Assembly (NCBI GenBank): GCA_022360715.1
Contig: JAKSCG010000025.1
Span: forward strand, 35,049 to 99,048
Source of the DNA: Halanaerobiales bacterium
Lineage (GTDB): Bacteria > Bacillota > Halanaerobiia > Halanaerobiales > DTU029
Reading direction: 5' to 3'
DNA: 64,000 nucleotides
Of the stretch, positions 35,719-44,878 are shown piece by piece. Position 1 is the first letter of the stretch, and the number at the start of each line of letters is the position of its first letter. The notes beneath the pieces are model-generated. The model was given only the letters and a program-made list of their open reading frames with translations. It did no database searches and was not told where the DNA came from. A program made the position numbers and the translations under genes.

Positions 35719-35797
35719 GTGTTTAACGGAGTGGGAAAAGAACTAACAGTTGTTGGCAATGGTCAGGTATTAACCATAACTAAAGGAGTGAGTTGAA

Positions 35798-36610
35798 TTG
35801 AGTGAGGAACTGAGAATGATCGTGGAAAACAAGGGTGGGCTCGAGTATACTCAACATCATATTAAAGCCCTGGACCAAGATATTACCAGGTACTGCTTTA
35901 TTCCCGGCGATCATGTCCGGGGAAAGAAGATCGCTGAAGCAATGGAACAACCCGTCTTCTTGAGTGGAACCCGCGGTATGTTTGTTTATGCTGGTACTTA
36001 TCAGGGAGTACCGATGAATGTTTGTTCAACGGCAATGGGCGGGCCGCAGGTGGCAATCGCGATGGAAGAACTGGCTAATATGGGTGTTGATACCTTTATT
36101 CGAGTCGGTTCCTGTGGGGCGATGCAGGATGATATGGGGGTAGGTGATATTGTGATTGCTACGGCGACCAACCGTGACGGAGGTACTTCTTACAATTATT
36201 TGCCGGCGTCCTTTCCGGCAGTTGCCGATTTTTACCTGACCAGCCAGCTTTATGAGGTTGCCCGGGAAATGAAGGTAAAGGTGCATATTGGTGTAGCCAC
36301 GGCAGGTGATGCCTTTTATGGCCCCAAGGACCCTGAAAAAATGGACTTATTGAAAAAAGCCGGGGTGCTTTGTGCCGAGATGGAAAGTGATACCGAATTT
36401 ATTTTAGGTAATTATCACGGCTGGAGAACAGGGGCTTTATTTGTCAGTGATGGTGGTCCTAAAGCCAAAGAGATTCAATCCCGGGGGAAGACGAAGATTA
36501 ATATTGCCAACCACGCCTCTGATCAGGATTTTCTCCGGGGTGAAGACAATATAATCAAAATAGCCCTGGAGGCAATGTATCGTATTGCTTTAGAGGATAA
36601 AAAAAACTAA
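35798..36610 (+). CDS. Nucleoside phosphorylase (uridine phosphorylase family)
   Basis: 270 residues from TTG 35798 behind AAAGGAGTGAG. PNP/UDP phosphorylase family 1: YCFIPGDHVRGKKIAEAM (phosphate site Gly/Arg), STAMGGPQVAIAMEEL, RVGSCGAMQDDMGVGD, and the nucleoside-binding CAEMESDTEF (Met-Glu). It splits a nucleoside with phosphate to base and (deoxy)ribose 1-phosphate in the cytoplasm. First gene of an operon with a nucleoside ABC importer, which supports nucleoside salvage; pyrimidine versus purine preference is not certain. Confidence 0.92.
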   Translation: MSEELRMIVENKGGLEYTQHHIKALDQDITRYCFIPGDHVRGKKIAEAMEQPVFLSGTRGMFVYAGTYQGVPMNVCSTAMGGPQVAIAMEELANMGVDTFIRVGSCGAMQDDMGVGDIVIATATNRDGGTSYNYLPASFPAVADFYLTSQLYEVAREMKVKVHIGVATAGDAFYGPKDPEKMDLLKKAGVLCAEMESDTEFILGNYHGWRTGALFVSDGGPKAKEIQSRGKTKINIANHASDQDFLRGEDNIIKIALEAMYRIALEDKKN

Positions 36611-36631
36611 TAATTAAAAGGGGGAGAAAAA

Positions 36632-37645
36632 ATGAATAAAAAGTTTTTAGCTGGTATGGCTGTAATCTTATTGTTGGTAGGGATCTTTGGATTTACGACA
36701 GTATCGCAAGCCAAAACGATGCGGGTTGCCCTGGTGTTATCGGGGGGGATGGGTGACAGGTCATTTCTCGACTCAGCTTACCGGGGGTTAACCTGGGCCG
36801 AGGAAAAGCTGGATATTAAGACCAGGTATATTGAACCTAAAGGGCCGGAAGAATACCAACCCTCCATCCGGGCAATGGCTCAGGCCGGGTATGATCTGAT
36901 TATTACCATTGCCTTTGGGATGTTAGATGCGACCAACACGATTGCCGATCAGTTCCCTAACACTAATTTTGCGATTGTGGATGCTGTCTCTGACCGTCCC
37001 AATGTAGCAAGTCTGGTTTTCAAAGAACATGTTGGCTCATATCTGGTCGGAGTAATCGCCGGTAAAATGACTAAAACCAATACGATTGGTTTTGTCGGTG
37101 GAATGGAAATTCCCTTAATCAAAAGATTTGAACTTGGCTTTATTGAGGGGGTTAAGGCGGTTAATCCCACAGCAAAAATACTAAGCGGATATGCCGGAGC
37201 TTTTGATGACCCCGGTAAAGGGAAAGAACTGGGCTTGTCCCAATATAAAAGAGAAGCCGATATAGTTTACCATGCGGCCGGGAAGACCGGTGAAGGGGTA
37301 ATTGAGGCAGCTAAAGAGGTTGATCGATATGTGATCGGGGTTGACTCGGATCAGTGCCACATCGCTCCTGATCATATGTTGGCCAGTATGATGAAAATGG
37401 TTGATGTTGCTGTCTTTAACACGATTCAGGATTTAGTCAACGGAGATTTTAAACCGGGTTTAAAGGTTTATGGTCTGGAGGAAAATGCGATCGGTCCTTG
37501 TCATCTTTACCCCGATTTGTTAGATTTAAGTGAGCATAAAGATTTTCCGGGGCTAGATGAAGCGATCAAAGCAGCCGAAGAATACCGTGATAAGATCTTA
37601 GCGGGTGAGATCGAAGTTCCCGATGCAATGGAAATGGATCTCTAG
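36632..37645 (+). CDS. BMP-family nucleoside-binding protein
   Basis: 337 residues from ATG 36632 after GGGGGAG. A signal peptide (MNKKFLAGMAVILLLVGIFG) ends near VSQAK without a lipobox Cys. BMP/PnrA fold: VALVLSGGMGDRSFLDSAY, NFAIVDAV, GFVGGMEIPLIKRFELGF, and IGVDSDQ. Such proteins bind purine or other nucleosides outside the membrane and feed ABC importers of the YufNOPQ/RbsAC type, which are the next three genes. Confidence 0.93.
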   Translation: MNKKFLAGMAVILLLVGIFGFTTVSQAKTMRVALVLSGGMGDRSFLDSAYRGLTWAEEKLDIKTRYIEPKGPEEYQPSIRAMAQAGYDLIITIAFGMLDATNTIADQFPNTNFAIVDAVSDRPNVASLVFKEHVGSYLVGVIAGKMTKTNTIGFVGGMEIPLIKRFELGFIEGVKAVNPTAKILSGYAGAFDDPGKGKELGLSQYKREADIVYHAAGKTGEGVIEAAKEVDRYVIGVDSDQCHIAPDHMLASMMKMVDVAVFNTIQDLVNGDFKPGLKVYGLEENAIGPCHLYPDLLDLSEHKDFPGLDEAIKAAEEYRDKILAGEIEVPDAMEMDL

Positions 37646-37732
37646 ATATTTGCGGGAGATAAAGCAAGGGGGGTGGGGGTCACCCCCCTTCATCTGCCCA
37701 AAATATGCTCAAAAGAAAGAGAGGAAGAGCTA

Positions 37733-39283
37733 ATGGCTTATGCAGTGGAGATGCTGGATATTAGCAAAGCCTTTCCTGGTGTGCTGGCCAATGATCAGGT
37801 TACTTTTAAGGTAGAGACCGGAGAAATACATGCCCTGGTTGGGGAGAATGGGGCAGGTAAATCGACCTTGATGAATATTCTCTATGGACTACTTAAACCA
37901 GACCAGGGAACGATCAGGGTTAAGGGCCGGGAAATTACAATTGAATCTTCGGATGATGCAATTCTATTGGGGATCGGGATGGTTCACCAGAAGTTTAAAT
38001 TAATTCCGTCTTTTACAATTATGGAGAACATTTGTCTTGGTTCAGAACCGGTTAAAAATAGATTTATGATTGATAAAAAGCTTGAACTGGATAGTGTCTT
38101 AGCATTGTCCCGGCGCTATCGGCTTGATATTGACCCAAAGATCAGAATCCAGGATTGTCCGGTCGGAATTCAGCAGCGGGTGGAGATTCTGAAAGCCCTT
38201 TATCGTAAGGCCGATATTTTAATCCTGGATGAGCCGACCGGTGTTTTGACACCACAGGAGACCAGCGAACTTTTTAAAGTAATTAGAACCCTGGTTAATC
38301 AGGGGAAGACTGTGATCTTTATTACCCATAAATTGCGCGAGGTTATGGAAATATCTGATTCGGTTACAGTAATGCGGAAAGGGAAATTAGTCGGTTCAAT
38401 GCCCACCGCTGAGACCAATCCCCAGGAGATTGCCCGGATGATGGTCGGACGTGAAGTCCTACTCCGGGTAGATAAAAAGCCGGCTAAACCTAGTGAAGAC
38501 GCCGTCCTGGAGGTTAAGGATTTGGTGGTGGCCGATAATCGAGGATTACTGGCCGTTGATCAGGTCTTTTTTGAAGTAAGGTCAGGTGAAATTTTAGGTA
38601 TTGCCGGAGTTCAAGGTAATGGACAATCAGAACTGGTGGAGGCACTGACCGGATTAAAAGCAGTAGAAAAAGGTTCGATCAAACTGAATGCTCAGGAAAT
38701 TACCGCTGTTTTACCGGTTGAAAGGAGAAAAGCCGGACTGTCACACATCCCGGAGGATCGCATTAGACGGGGACTGAATTTGTCAGCAACTATTGAAGAA
38801 AATTTGATTGTTACTTCACATAACCAACAACCTTTTGCCCGCTACGGGATCTTCAATTTTCCCGAACGGGCTAAACATGCCGACAAACTGATTGAAGAGT
38901 TTGATATCCGGACAACCAGCCGTCACAATTCAGTTGCTTCACTTTCCGGCGGGAATATGCAGAAGATTGTGGTTGCCCGGGAAATTGATGAAAACCCGGA
39001 TTTATTAATTGCGGCCCAGCCTACCCGTGGTGTCGACATTGGTAGTATTGAATTTATTCATCAGAGGATTATCAATGTGCGCGACCAGGGAAAGGCAGTC
39101 TTACTGGTCTCGACGGAACTGGATGAAATAATTTCCTTAAGTGATCGAATTGCCGTAATGTATGAAGGGAAGATCGTAGATATTGTCCCGGCCGGGCTGG
39201 CAACGGAAGAAGAACTCGGCCTTTTAATGGCCGGAATAATACCGGAATCACTAACAGCCAAGAGGAGAGGGGAGGGAAATTAA
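37733..39283 (+). CDS. Nucleoside ABC transporter ATPase, two ATPase domains
   Basis: 516 residues from ATG 37733 behind GAGGAAGAG; an in-frame extension to 37673 has no ribosome site. Two ABC domains as in RbsA/YufO. The first has GENGAGKST and LILDEPTGVLTP. The second has a degenerate P-loop (GVQGNGQSE), signature LSGGNMQK and Walker B LLIAAQPTRGVD with Gln in place of the catalytic region's Glu, usual for this class. It drives import through the two following permeases. Confidence 0.93.
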   Translation: MAYAVEMLDISKAFPGVLANDQVTFKVETGEIHALVGENGAGKSTLMNILYGLLKPDQGTIRVKGREITIESSDDAILLGIGMVHQKFKLIPSFTIMENICLGSEPVKNRFMIDKKLELDSVLALSRRYRLDIDPKIRIQDCPVGIQQRVEILKALYRKADILILDEPTGVLTPQETSELFKVIRTLVNQGKTVIFITHKLREVMEISDSVTVMRKGKLVGSMPTAETNPQEIARMMVGREVLLRVDKKPAKPSEDAVLEVKDLVVADNRGLLAVDQVFFEVRSGEILGIAGVQGNGQSELVEALTGLKAVEKGSIKLNAQEITAVLPVERRKAGLSHIPEDRIRRGLNLSATIEENLIVTSHNQQPFARYGIFNFPERAKHADKLIEEFDIRTTSRHNSVASLSGGNMQKIVVAREIDENPDLLIAAQPTRGVDIGSIEFIHQRIINVRDQGKAVLLVSTELDEIISLSDRIAVMYEGKIVDIVPAGLATEEELGLLMAGIIPESLTAKRRGEGN

Positions 39284-39284
39284 G

Positions 39285-40376
39285 ATGTCAGGAATCCGTT
39301 TTTTAAAGCAGCTTAATTGGCGGCCAGTGCTAATCATTTTCTTAAGTTTGTTGATGGCTTTACTGATCGGAGCTGTTTTTATGTTGGCCAGCGGTTTTAA
39401 TCCCCTGGAAGTTTACTGGATGATGTTCCAGGGGGCTTTTGTTAGCAGTTATAACCTGATGAATACTTTACAGAAAGCAACCCCGCTGATTTTTACCAGT
39501 TTAGCTGTTTTAATTGCTTTTCGCAGCGGGACATTTAATATGGGGGTTGAGGGTCAGCTATTCCTGGGCGCAATTGCTGCCGCTTGGGCCGGTTTTGCCC
39601 TGCAAGGTCTTCCCGCCTGGCTCCACATCCCAATTGCTTTGCTTGTTGCCATGCTGGCTGGTGCTCTCTACGCCCTGATCCCTGCGGTGCTAAAATTCAG
39701 GTTTAAAGTAAATGAAATTATTTCCACGATTATGTTGAATACTGTTGCCGTCCTGTTGACCAGTTATCTGGTTAATTATCCGCTCCGGGAAAATCCAATG
39801 GCTGCCCAGACCCCCAAAGTGCTGGAAAGCGCCCGTCTTCCCAGGCTGGTAGATTACTCACAGGTCAACATCGGAATCTTTTTGGCAATTTTTTGTGTTT
39901 TTCTTTTCTGGTATATTTTCCGCAATACCACCTTTGGCTTCAGAACCAGGATGGTCGGAGAAGCATCATCTTTTGCTGAGTTTGCCGGAATTAATCCCCT
40001 TCGTACGGCCTTTATGGGGATGCTGATCTCCGGTGCGGTTGCTGGTCTGGCCGGGGGAGTTGAATTACTGGGAGTGCACTATCGTTTTGTCGAACAGTTT
40101 TCCAAAGGACTCGGTTTTGACGGAATCTTAATTGCCTGGTTAGGAAAAGGGACCCCGCTTGGAGCTTTTATTGCCGCCCTTTTCTATGGCGGACTGAAGA
40201 CCGGAGCAATGACAGTAGACTGGATGACCGATATCCCCAGACAACTGGCCGATACGATTCTGGCAATTGTAATTTTCTTTATGGCAGCAGATGGACTATT
40301 TGATTGGTTCTGGATCATCAAGAAAAGATTCAGAGCGAAAAAGGAGCAAGAAGTTGAGGTGAAGACTAATGCTTAA
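39285..40376 (+). CDS. Nucleoside ABC transporter permease (YufP-like)
   Basis: 363 residues from ATG 39285, overlapping the ATPase stop region. BPD_transp_2 family with about nine membrane helices; marks are FRSGTFNMGVEGQLFLGA, KVNEIISTIMLNTVA and GFDGILIAWLGKGTPLGA. It forms the channel with the next permease, which it overlaps by 8 bases. Found with BMP proteins in nucleoside importers. Confidence 0.92.
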   Translation: MSGIRFLKQLNWRPVLIIFLSLLMALLIGAVFMLASGFNPLEVYWMMFQGAFVSSYNLMNTLQKATPLIFTSLAVLIAFRSGTFNMGVEGQLFLGAIAAAWAGFALQGLPAWLHIPIALLVAMLAGALYALIPAVLKFRFKVNEIISTIMLNTVAVLLTSYLVNYPLRENPMAAQTPKVLESARLPRLVDYSQVNIGIFLAIFCVFLFWYIFRNTTFGFRTRMVGEASSFAEFAGINPLRTAFMGMLISGAVAGLAGGVELLGVHYRFVEQFSKGLGFDGILIAWLGKGTPLGAFIAALFYGGLKTGAMTVDWMTDIPRQLADTILAIVIFFMAADGLFDWFWIIKKRFRAKKEQEVEVKTNA

Positions 40377-41322
40377 AGATCTTCTTGATATAACGATCCT
40401 GCAAAGTACGCTTAGAATGGCCACACCGGTGATGTTAGCCGCGATGGGGGCATTGATTACCGGATCGGCAGGGATTATCAATATTGCCTTAGAAGGGATG
40501 ATGTTGCTGGCCGCTTTTTTTGCGGTATTGGGGAGCTATTTCTTTGGCAGTGTATGGGCCGGTGTATTGGTAGCAGTATTATCAGGGATTGTATTTGCTT
40601 TTCTTTTCGCTGTTTTTTCCCTTAAATTTCGGGCCCATATTATCCTGATGGGGGTTGCGATTAATGCCTTTGCCGTAGCGCTAACTGTTTATTTATTACG
40701 CTCAATCTTTCATGTTGCCGGTGCCTTTTCCGATCCGGGGATCAAGGGTTTTGAGACGGTTGATCTCCCGATTATTAAAGATATTCCGTTCCTGGGTGAT
40801 TTATTGAGCGGTTATACACCGATCGTCTATATTGCTTGGCTGCTGGTTATTGTAATGCATATTTTGTTATATAAAACCCCGCTCGGGGTCCATTTACGGG
40901 CGGTTGGAGAAAATCAGGAAGCAACCGAAACCCTGGGAATCAAGGTCAGTTTAATTAAGTATTTAGCCGTTGTGCTCAGTGGGATCTTTTCGGCTTTAGC
41001 CGGGGCCTATCTTTCCCTGGGGCAATTGACGATGTTTACCGAAAATATGTCGGCTAATCGTGGTTTTATGGGACTGGCCGCCAATATTTTTGGCAGGGGT
41101 ACACCGATCGGCGGGGCCCTGGCCAGTATCTTGTTTGGTTTTGCCGATGCCCTGGCGATGCGCTTGCAGGGTTGGGAAGCCCTTCCTTCCCAATTTGTTT
41201 TAATGTTGCCGGCTATTTTAACAATTGTTATCCTGTTAATGGTAGCAATCAGAAAAGAACTTGCTCTTAAACGGATCAAAGCCCGTAATGTCGAGCGGGC
41301 CATGTCGGAACCGCAGAAGTAA
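40369..41322 (+). CDS. Nucleoside ABC transporter permease (YufQ-like)
   Basis: 317 residues from ATG 40369. Second BPD_transp_2 permease: LITGSAGIINIALEGMMLLA, GVHLRAVGENQEATETLGI, and MSANRGFMGLAANIFGRGTP typical of YufQ. About nine membrane helices. Completes the BMP-type importer. Confidence 0.92.
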   Translation: MLKDLLDITILQSTLRMATPVMLAAMGALITGSAGIINIALEGMMLLAAFFAVLGSYFFGSVWAGVLVAVLSGIVFAFLFAVFSLKFRAHIILMGVAINAFAVALTVYLLRSIFHVAGAFSDPGIKGFETVDLPIIKDIPFLGDLLSGYTPIVYIAWLLVIVMHILLYKTPLGVHLRAVGENQEATETLGIKVSLIKYLAVVLSGIFSALAGAYLSLGQLTMFTENMSANRGFMGLAANIFGRGTPIGGALASILFGFADALAMRLQGWEALPSQFVLMLPAILTIVILLMVAIRKELALKRIKARNVERAMSEPQK

Positions 41323-41364
41323 AAGATAATGAATTTTTTCGCAGGAAAGAGTTGAAGTAATCGG

Positions 41365-42549
41365 ATGAATCGGATCAAGAGTTTGTTGAACAGAGATATT
41401 CTTTTTTTACTGGCTAGCAGTTTTCTTTTTTTTGGAACCTATAATTTGTTGTTACCGACCTTCCCCCTTTATGTAAAAAAACTGGGTGGAAATGAAACCC
41501 TGGTCGGTTTGTTGGGAGGCTTATTTGCTCTGACCGCCGTTTTTCTTCGGCCCTATTTGAGCAAAATGACCGATCGTAGAGGGAGGAAGGTTGTTTTATT
41601 GATTGCCGGTTTTACCGGGATGACCGGTCCATTATTATATCTTTTCAATTTCGGGTTCTGGTTTTTGGCCCTGGCCAGAATATATCATGCGATCAGTCTG
41701 GCTGCATATATAACGGCAAGTCAGACCTTGCTGGCTGATCTCTCTCAGCCGGAGAATCGGGGGATCATTATCGGTATTTACGGAATTGCCGGCGGAACAG
41801 CAATGGCGATTGCTCCGGCCCTGGGTTTAAAGATTGCGGCTGAGCTGGGCTATGGACCGCTCTTTATTATCTCGGCTCTGGTCAGTCTGGGGGTAATCCC
41901 CTGTATTATGTTGTTGCGTGAACCGCAAATCAGCAATACCGACGAACAGATTAAAACTGTCCCTTTATCGAAAATAATTAGGAACAAATGGGTGCTTGTT
42001 CCCAGTATTGCCCTATTTTCAGTCACAATGGCCCAGGGAGCCACTAATGCCTTTTTACCTTTATATGGACTTAGTATCGGAATGTTAAATTTTGGTATAT
42101 TTTTTACTGTTTTTTCAGTCACCTCAATGATTGGGCGGGTTACGGCCGGGATTTTATCCGACCGGTTAGGTCGAAAGACCTTGGCTTTACCTGCGCTGAT
42201 AATGGTTGGGGTCGGAGTATTATGCCTGATCCGAATGCCCAGTTTGATGATGTTAGTCCTGGCCGCTATTTTAATCGGGTTTGGTTTTTCGACCACGCAT
42301 ACTGTCTTATTGGCGTTAATTATTGATCAAACCACGCTCCGAGAGCGTTCCCAGGCGATTTCTTTCTATGCTAATGCCTTTGATCTTGGTGTCGCAGCCG
42401 GGGCAATGGGTCTTGGTGCAATTGCCGGTTATTCTTACTCCTTACTATGGTTGGTTGTGGCGATGGTCGCTTTAATCGGGTTTATTTTAACGGCAAAAAT
42501 GTTGCCGGTTGAAGGAAAATTAAACATAGCGACGAATAAGAAAATTTAA
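41365..42549 (+). CDS. MFS transporter
   Basis: 394 residues from ATG 41365, with GAAAGAG upstream. About twelve membrane helices and the MFS loop motif between helices 2 and 3 (LSKMTDRRGRKVVLL), repeated between 8 and 9 (GILSDRLGRKTLA). A drug-efflux or metabolite-type exporter by sequence. Its place inside the nucleoside operon suggests export of a base or of another salvage product, which is inference. Confidence 0.88.
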   Translation: MNRIKSLLNRDILFLLASSFLFFGTYNLLLPTFPLYVKKLGGNETLVGLLGGLFALTAVFLRPYLSKMTDRRGRKVVLLIAGFTGMTGPLLYLFNFGFWFLALARIYHAISLAAYITASQTLLADLSQPENRGIIIGIYGIAGGTAMAIAPALGLKIAAELGYGPLFIISALVSLGVIPCIMLLREPQISNTDEQIKTVPLSKIIRNKWVLVPSIALFSVTMAQGATNAFLPLYGLSIGMLNFGIFFTVFSVTSMIGRVTAGILSDRLGRKTLALPALIMVGVGVLCLIRMPSLMMLVLAAILIGFGFSTTHTVLLALIIDQTTLRERSQAISFYANAFDLGVAAGAMGLGAIAGYSYSLLWLVVAMVALIGFILTAKMLPVEGKLNIATNKKI

Positions 42550-42569
42550 AGGAAAAGGAAGGGAGTAGT

Positions 42570-42947
42570 ATGTTAAAAAATCAAGCAGCTTTAAGTGAAG
42601 TCTTAAAAAAAGAGGGAGTAGTTGCGATTGGCACCGAAGGGAAACAGGGTACCCATCTGGTTGCTACCTGGAACAGTTTTTTGCAGGTAATCGACCAACA
42701 GACACTGGCCATTCCGGCCGGGGGTTATTTGCTTACTCAGGAGAATGTGGAGGCCGGGAGTAGGGTGCAGTTGATCATTGGGAGTAAAGAAGTAGCAGGG
42801 AAGAGCGGTCCGGGGACCGGTTTTAGAATAACGGCTGAAGCCAGCTTCCGAGAGGAAGGAGCTGCCTATCAAGTAATCAAAGAGAAATTTCCCTGGGCGC
42901 GGGCTGCTTTTCTCCTTGAGATCAAAGATGTAGAATGCTTGCTGTAA
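42570..42947 (+). CDS. FMN-binding split-barrel protein (pyridoxamine-phosphate-oxidase-like)
   Basis: 125 residues from ATG 42570 behind GGAAGGGAG. Small split barrel: GVVAIGTEGKQGTHLVATWN, TLAIPAGGYLLTQENV, VQLIIGSKEVAGKSGPGTGF. Members bind FMN or related cofactors and reduce or sense small molecules. Twenty bases after the MFS gene and 24 before the deoxyribosyltransferase gene, hence in the same operon; the role there is unknown. Confidence 0.8.
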   Translation: MLKNQAALSEVLKKEGVVAIGTEGKQGTHLVATWNSFLQVIDQQTLAIPAGGYLLTQENVEAGSRVQLIIGSKEVAGKSGPGTGFRITAEASFREEGAAYQVIKEKFPWARAAFLLEIKDVECLL

Positions 42948-42971
42948 AATTGACGGAAGGAGTTTTTTAAG

Positions 42972-43457
42972 ATGATCAGGATCTATTTTGCCGGTCCATT
43001 ATTTACCACATATGAACGGGATTTTATTGAGCAATGTGCAGCCAAACTGCGACAAGAGGGTTTTGAAGTTTTTGTGCCCCATGAAGAGTTTTTCAAAGCA
43101 AGTCCGGAGCAACAGGAAGAACGTGAGCAGCGCTCAGCCCGGCAAATAGCACTTGATGTTTTTGATAAAGACTATCATGGTGTTAGCTGGGCCAATGTCC
43201 TGGTAGTGATGCTGGACGGAGCCCAAGTTGATGACGGTACGGCCAGCGAGATCGGGATCTTCACCGAACAAATGCTATCGGGCCAGGATAAGTTGGGAAT
43301 TTTTGGGCTTTCCTCCGATATGCGGGTTGGTCCCAATGCCGAAAAGGGTGAAGGTAAAGGATTAAACTACTTTACCGTAGGTGCAATTTACCGGGTCGGT
43401 GGCGATATTTATCAAAAGATTGAAGATATTATCACCGAATTAAAAAAACTAAACTAA
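42972..43457 (+). CDS. Nucleoside 2-deoxyribosyltransferase family protein
   Basis: 161 residues from ATG 42972 after GGAAGGAG. Family marks are IYFAGPLFTTYERDFIEQ at the N-terminus and MLDGAQVDDGTASEIGIF, where the Glu of ASEIG is the catalytic nucleophile in characterised members. The conserved Asp and Tyr positions are present. It exchanges or hydrolyses the base on (deoxy)nucleosides or nucleotides, in keeping with the nucleoside importer and phosphorylase upstream. Confidence 0.9.
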   Translation: MIRIYFAGPLFTTYERDFIEQCAAKLRQEGFEVFVPHEEFFKASPEQQEEREQRSARQIALDVFDKDYHGVSWANVLVVMLDGAQVDDGTASEIGIFTEQMLSGQDKLGIFGLSSDMRVGPNAEKGEGKGLNYFTVGAIYRVGGDIYQKIEDIITELKKLN

Positions 43458-43490
43458 TGACGGAGAAGATGAGCAATTAGAGGGAAGGGT

Positions 43491-44816
43491 TTGCCTTTGG
43501 ATCTTTATAAAAAAATCATTCAGGATAATGTGACCAATAATGCGGACAGAATAAGAGAATTTGGTCGTGATATCTATCAACATGCTGAAATGGGTTTTGA
43601 AGAGTTTAGAACGGCCGAGCAGGTGAAGAGAGTTTTTAGCCAATTAAATCTAGCGGTCGAAACACAACTGGCTATTACTGGAGTTAAAGGGGTATTATCA
43701 GGAAAATATAGTGGGCCAACGGTAGCCATTCTAGGAGAAATGGACGGACTGCTCTGTAAAGAACACCCCCAAAGCAACAAAAGCAATCAGACGGCCCATA
43801 TCTGCGGACATAATGCCCAACTGGCCGCCATGGTTGGGGCAGCCTATGCTTTGGCTGACCAAAAAATAATCGACCAGCTTCACGGTAAGGTGGTCTTTAT
43901 GGCTACCCCGGCCGAAGAGTATGTCGAACTGGAAAAGCGGAGACAATTAAGGGAACAAGGTAAACTGGTTTACTTAGCCGGCAAACCTGAATTAATCCGA
44001 ATTGGGGCATTTGATCAGATTGATCTGGCTTTAATCACACATGTTGGTGCCGATATACCGGGTAAAAGAATTGGGTTAGGCGGTACTGCTAATGGTTTTA
44101 TTGCCAAATCAGTTCATTTTAAGGGCCGAGCTGCCCATGCCGGAGCTGCCCCTGAGCAAGGCCGCAATGCCCTCCAGGCAGCAACTATTGCCCTGAATGC
44201 AATCAATGCCTGGCGAGAGAGTTTTAGGGATGATCAGCATATTAAGGTCCATCCGATCATGACCGGCGGAGGTGAACAGGTTAATATTGTTCCTGGCGAG
44301 GCAAGGCTGGAGTTGTATATCCGGGCTAAATCACTGGAAGCAATTCTGGAGACAAGTGAAAAAGTAAATAGGGCTTTACAGGCCGGGGCGCTGGCCATGG
44401 GCTGTACAGTTGTTATTCAGGACTTACCGGGTTTTATGCCGCAAACGAGCAGTCAACCGCTGGTTGACGTTATTAGAGACAATGCCCGGCTATTACTAAG
44501 TGAGGAACAGATAGTTGCCAACGGACATTTTCCGGGTTCGGCGGATATGGGTGATTTAACCCAGATCATGCCTGGTACGATCATTGAAGTAGGGGGTACC
44601 AAAGGAGCGCCGCATACAGCCGGCTTTGATCTTATTGACGAAGAAGCTGCTTATATCGTACCGGCACAATTGTTGGCAATGACTGTGCTTGACTTGCTGG
44701 TTGCGGGAAAGGCCGAACAAATTATTCAAGCTGATAACCCGCCACTGACTAAAGAAGGATATTGCCGACTGATTGACGGGTTCTTTCAAGAACAGACTTT
44801 TGATTATCAATTTTAA
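43491..44816 (+). CDS. M20-family amidohydrolase/peptidase
   Basis: 441 residues starting at TTG 43491 behind GGGAAGGG. M20 (amidohydrolase/aminoacylase) marks: DIYQHAEMGFEEFRTAE, GEMDGLLCKEH, HICGHNAQLAAMVGAA (metal ligands), ATPAEEYVELEK, and the lid domain start AAHAGAAPEQGRNAL. Cytoplasmic, metal-dependent amide hydrolase. In this operon it may cleave a ring-opened base, an N-carbamoyl compound or an amide linked to a nucleoside; that is inference from place only. Confidence 0.9.
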   Translation: MPLDLYKKIIQDNVTNNADRIREFGRDIYQHAEMGFEEFRTAEQVKRVFSQLNLAVETQLAITGVKGVLSGKYSGPTVAILGEMDGLLCKEHPQSNKSNQTAHICGHNAQLAAMVGAAYALADQKIIDQLHGKVVFMATPAEEYVELEKRRQLREQGKLVYLAGKPELIRIGAFDQIDLALITHVGADIPGKRIGLGGTANGFIAKSVHFKGRAAHAGAAPEQGRNALQAATIALNAINAWRESFRDDQHIKVHPIMTGGGEQVNIVPGEARLELYIRAKSLEAILETSEKVNRALQAGALAMGCTVVIQDLPGFMPQTSSQPLVDVIRDNARLLLSEEQIVANGHFPGSADMGDLTQIMPGTIIEVGGTKGAPHTAGFDLIDEEAAYIVPAQLLAMTVLDLLVAGKAEQIIQADNPPLTKEGYCRLIDGFFQEQTFDYQF

Positions 44817-44878
44817 TTTTTTTGTTGACTTAAAAAAAGTATTATTAGGGGTCAATAAAATTGGTGGGGGTGGTTGAT

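Noticed and set aside
35613..35720. Purine (guanine/adenine) riboswitch before the nucleoside operon
   Set aside because: The conserved three-way-junction bases of that class are absent; only a hairpin with a T tail is visible.
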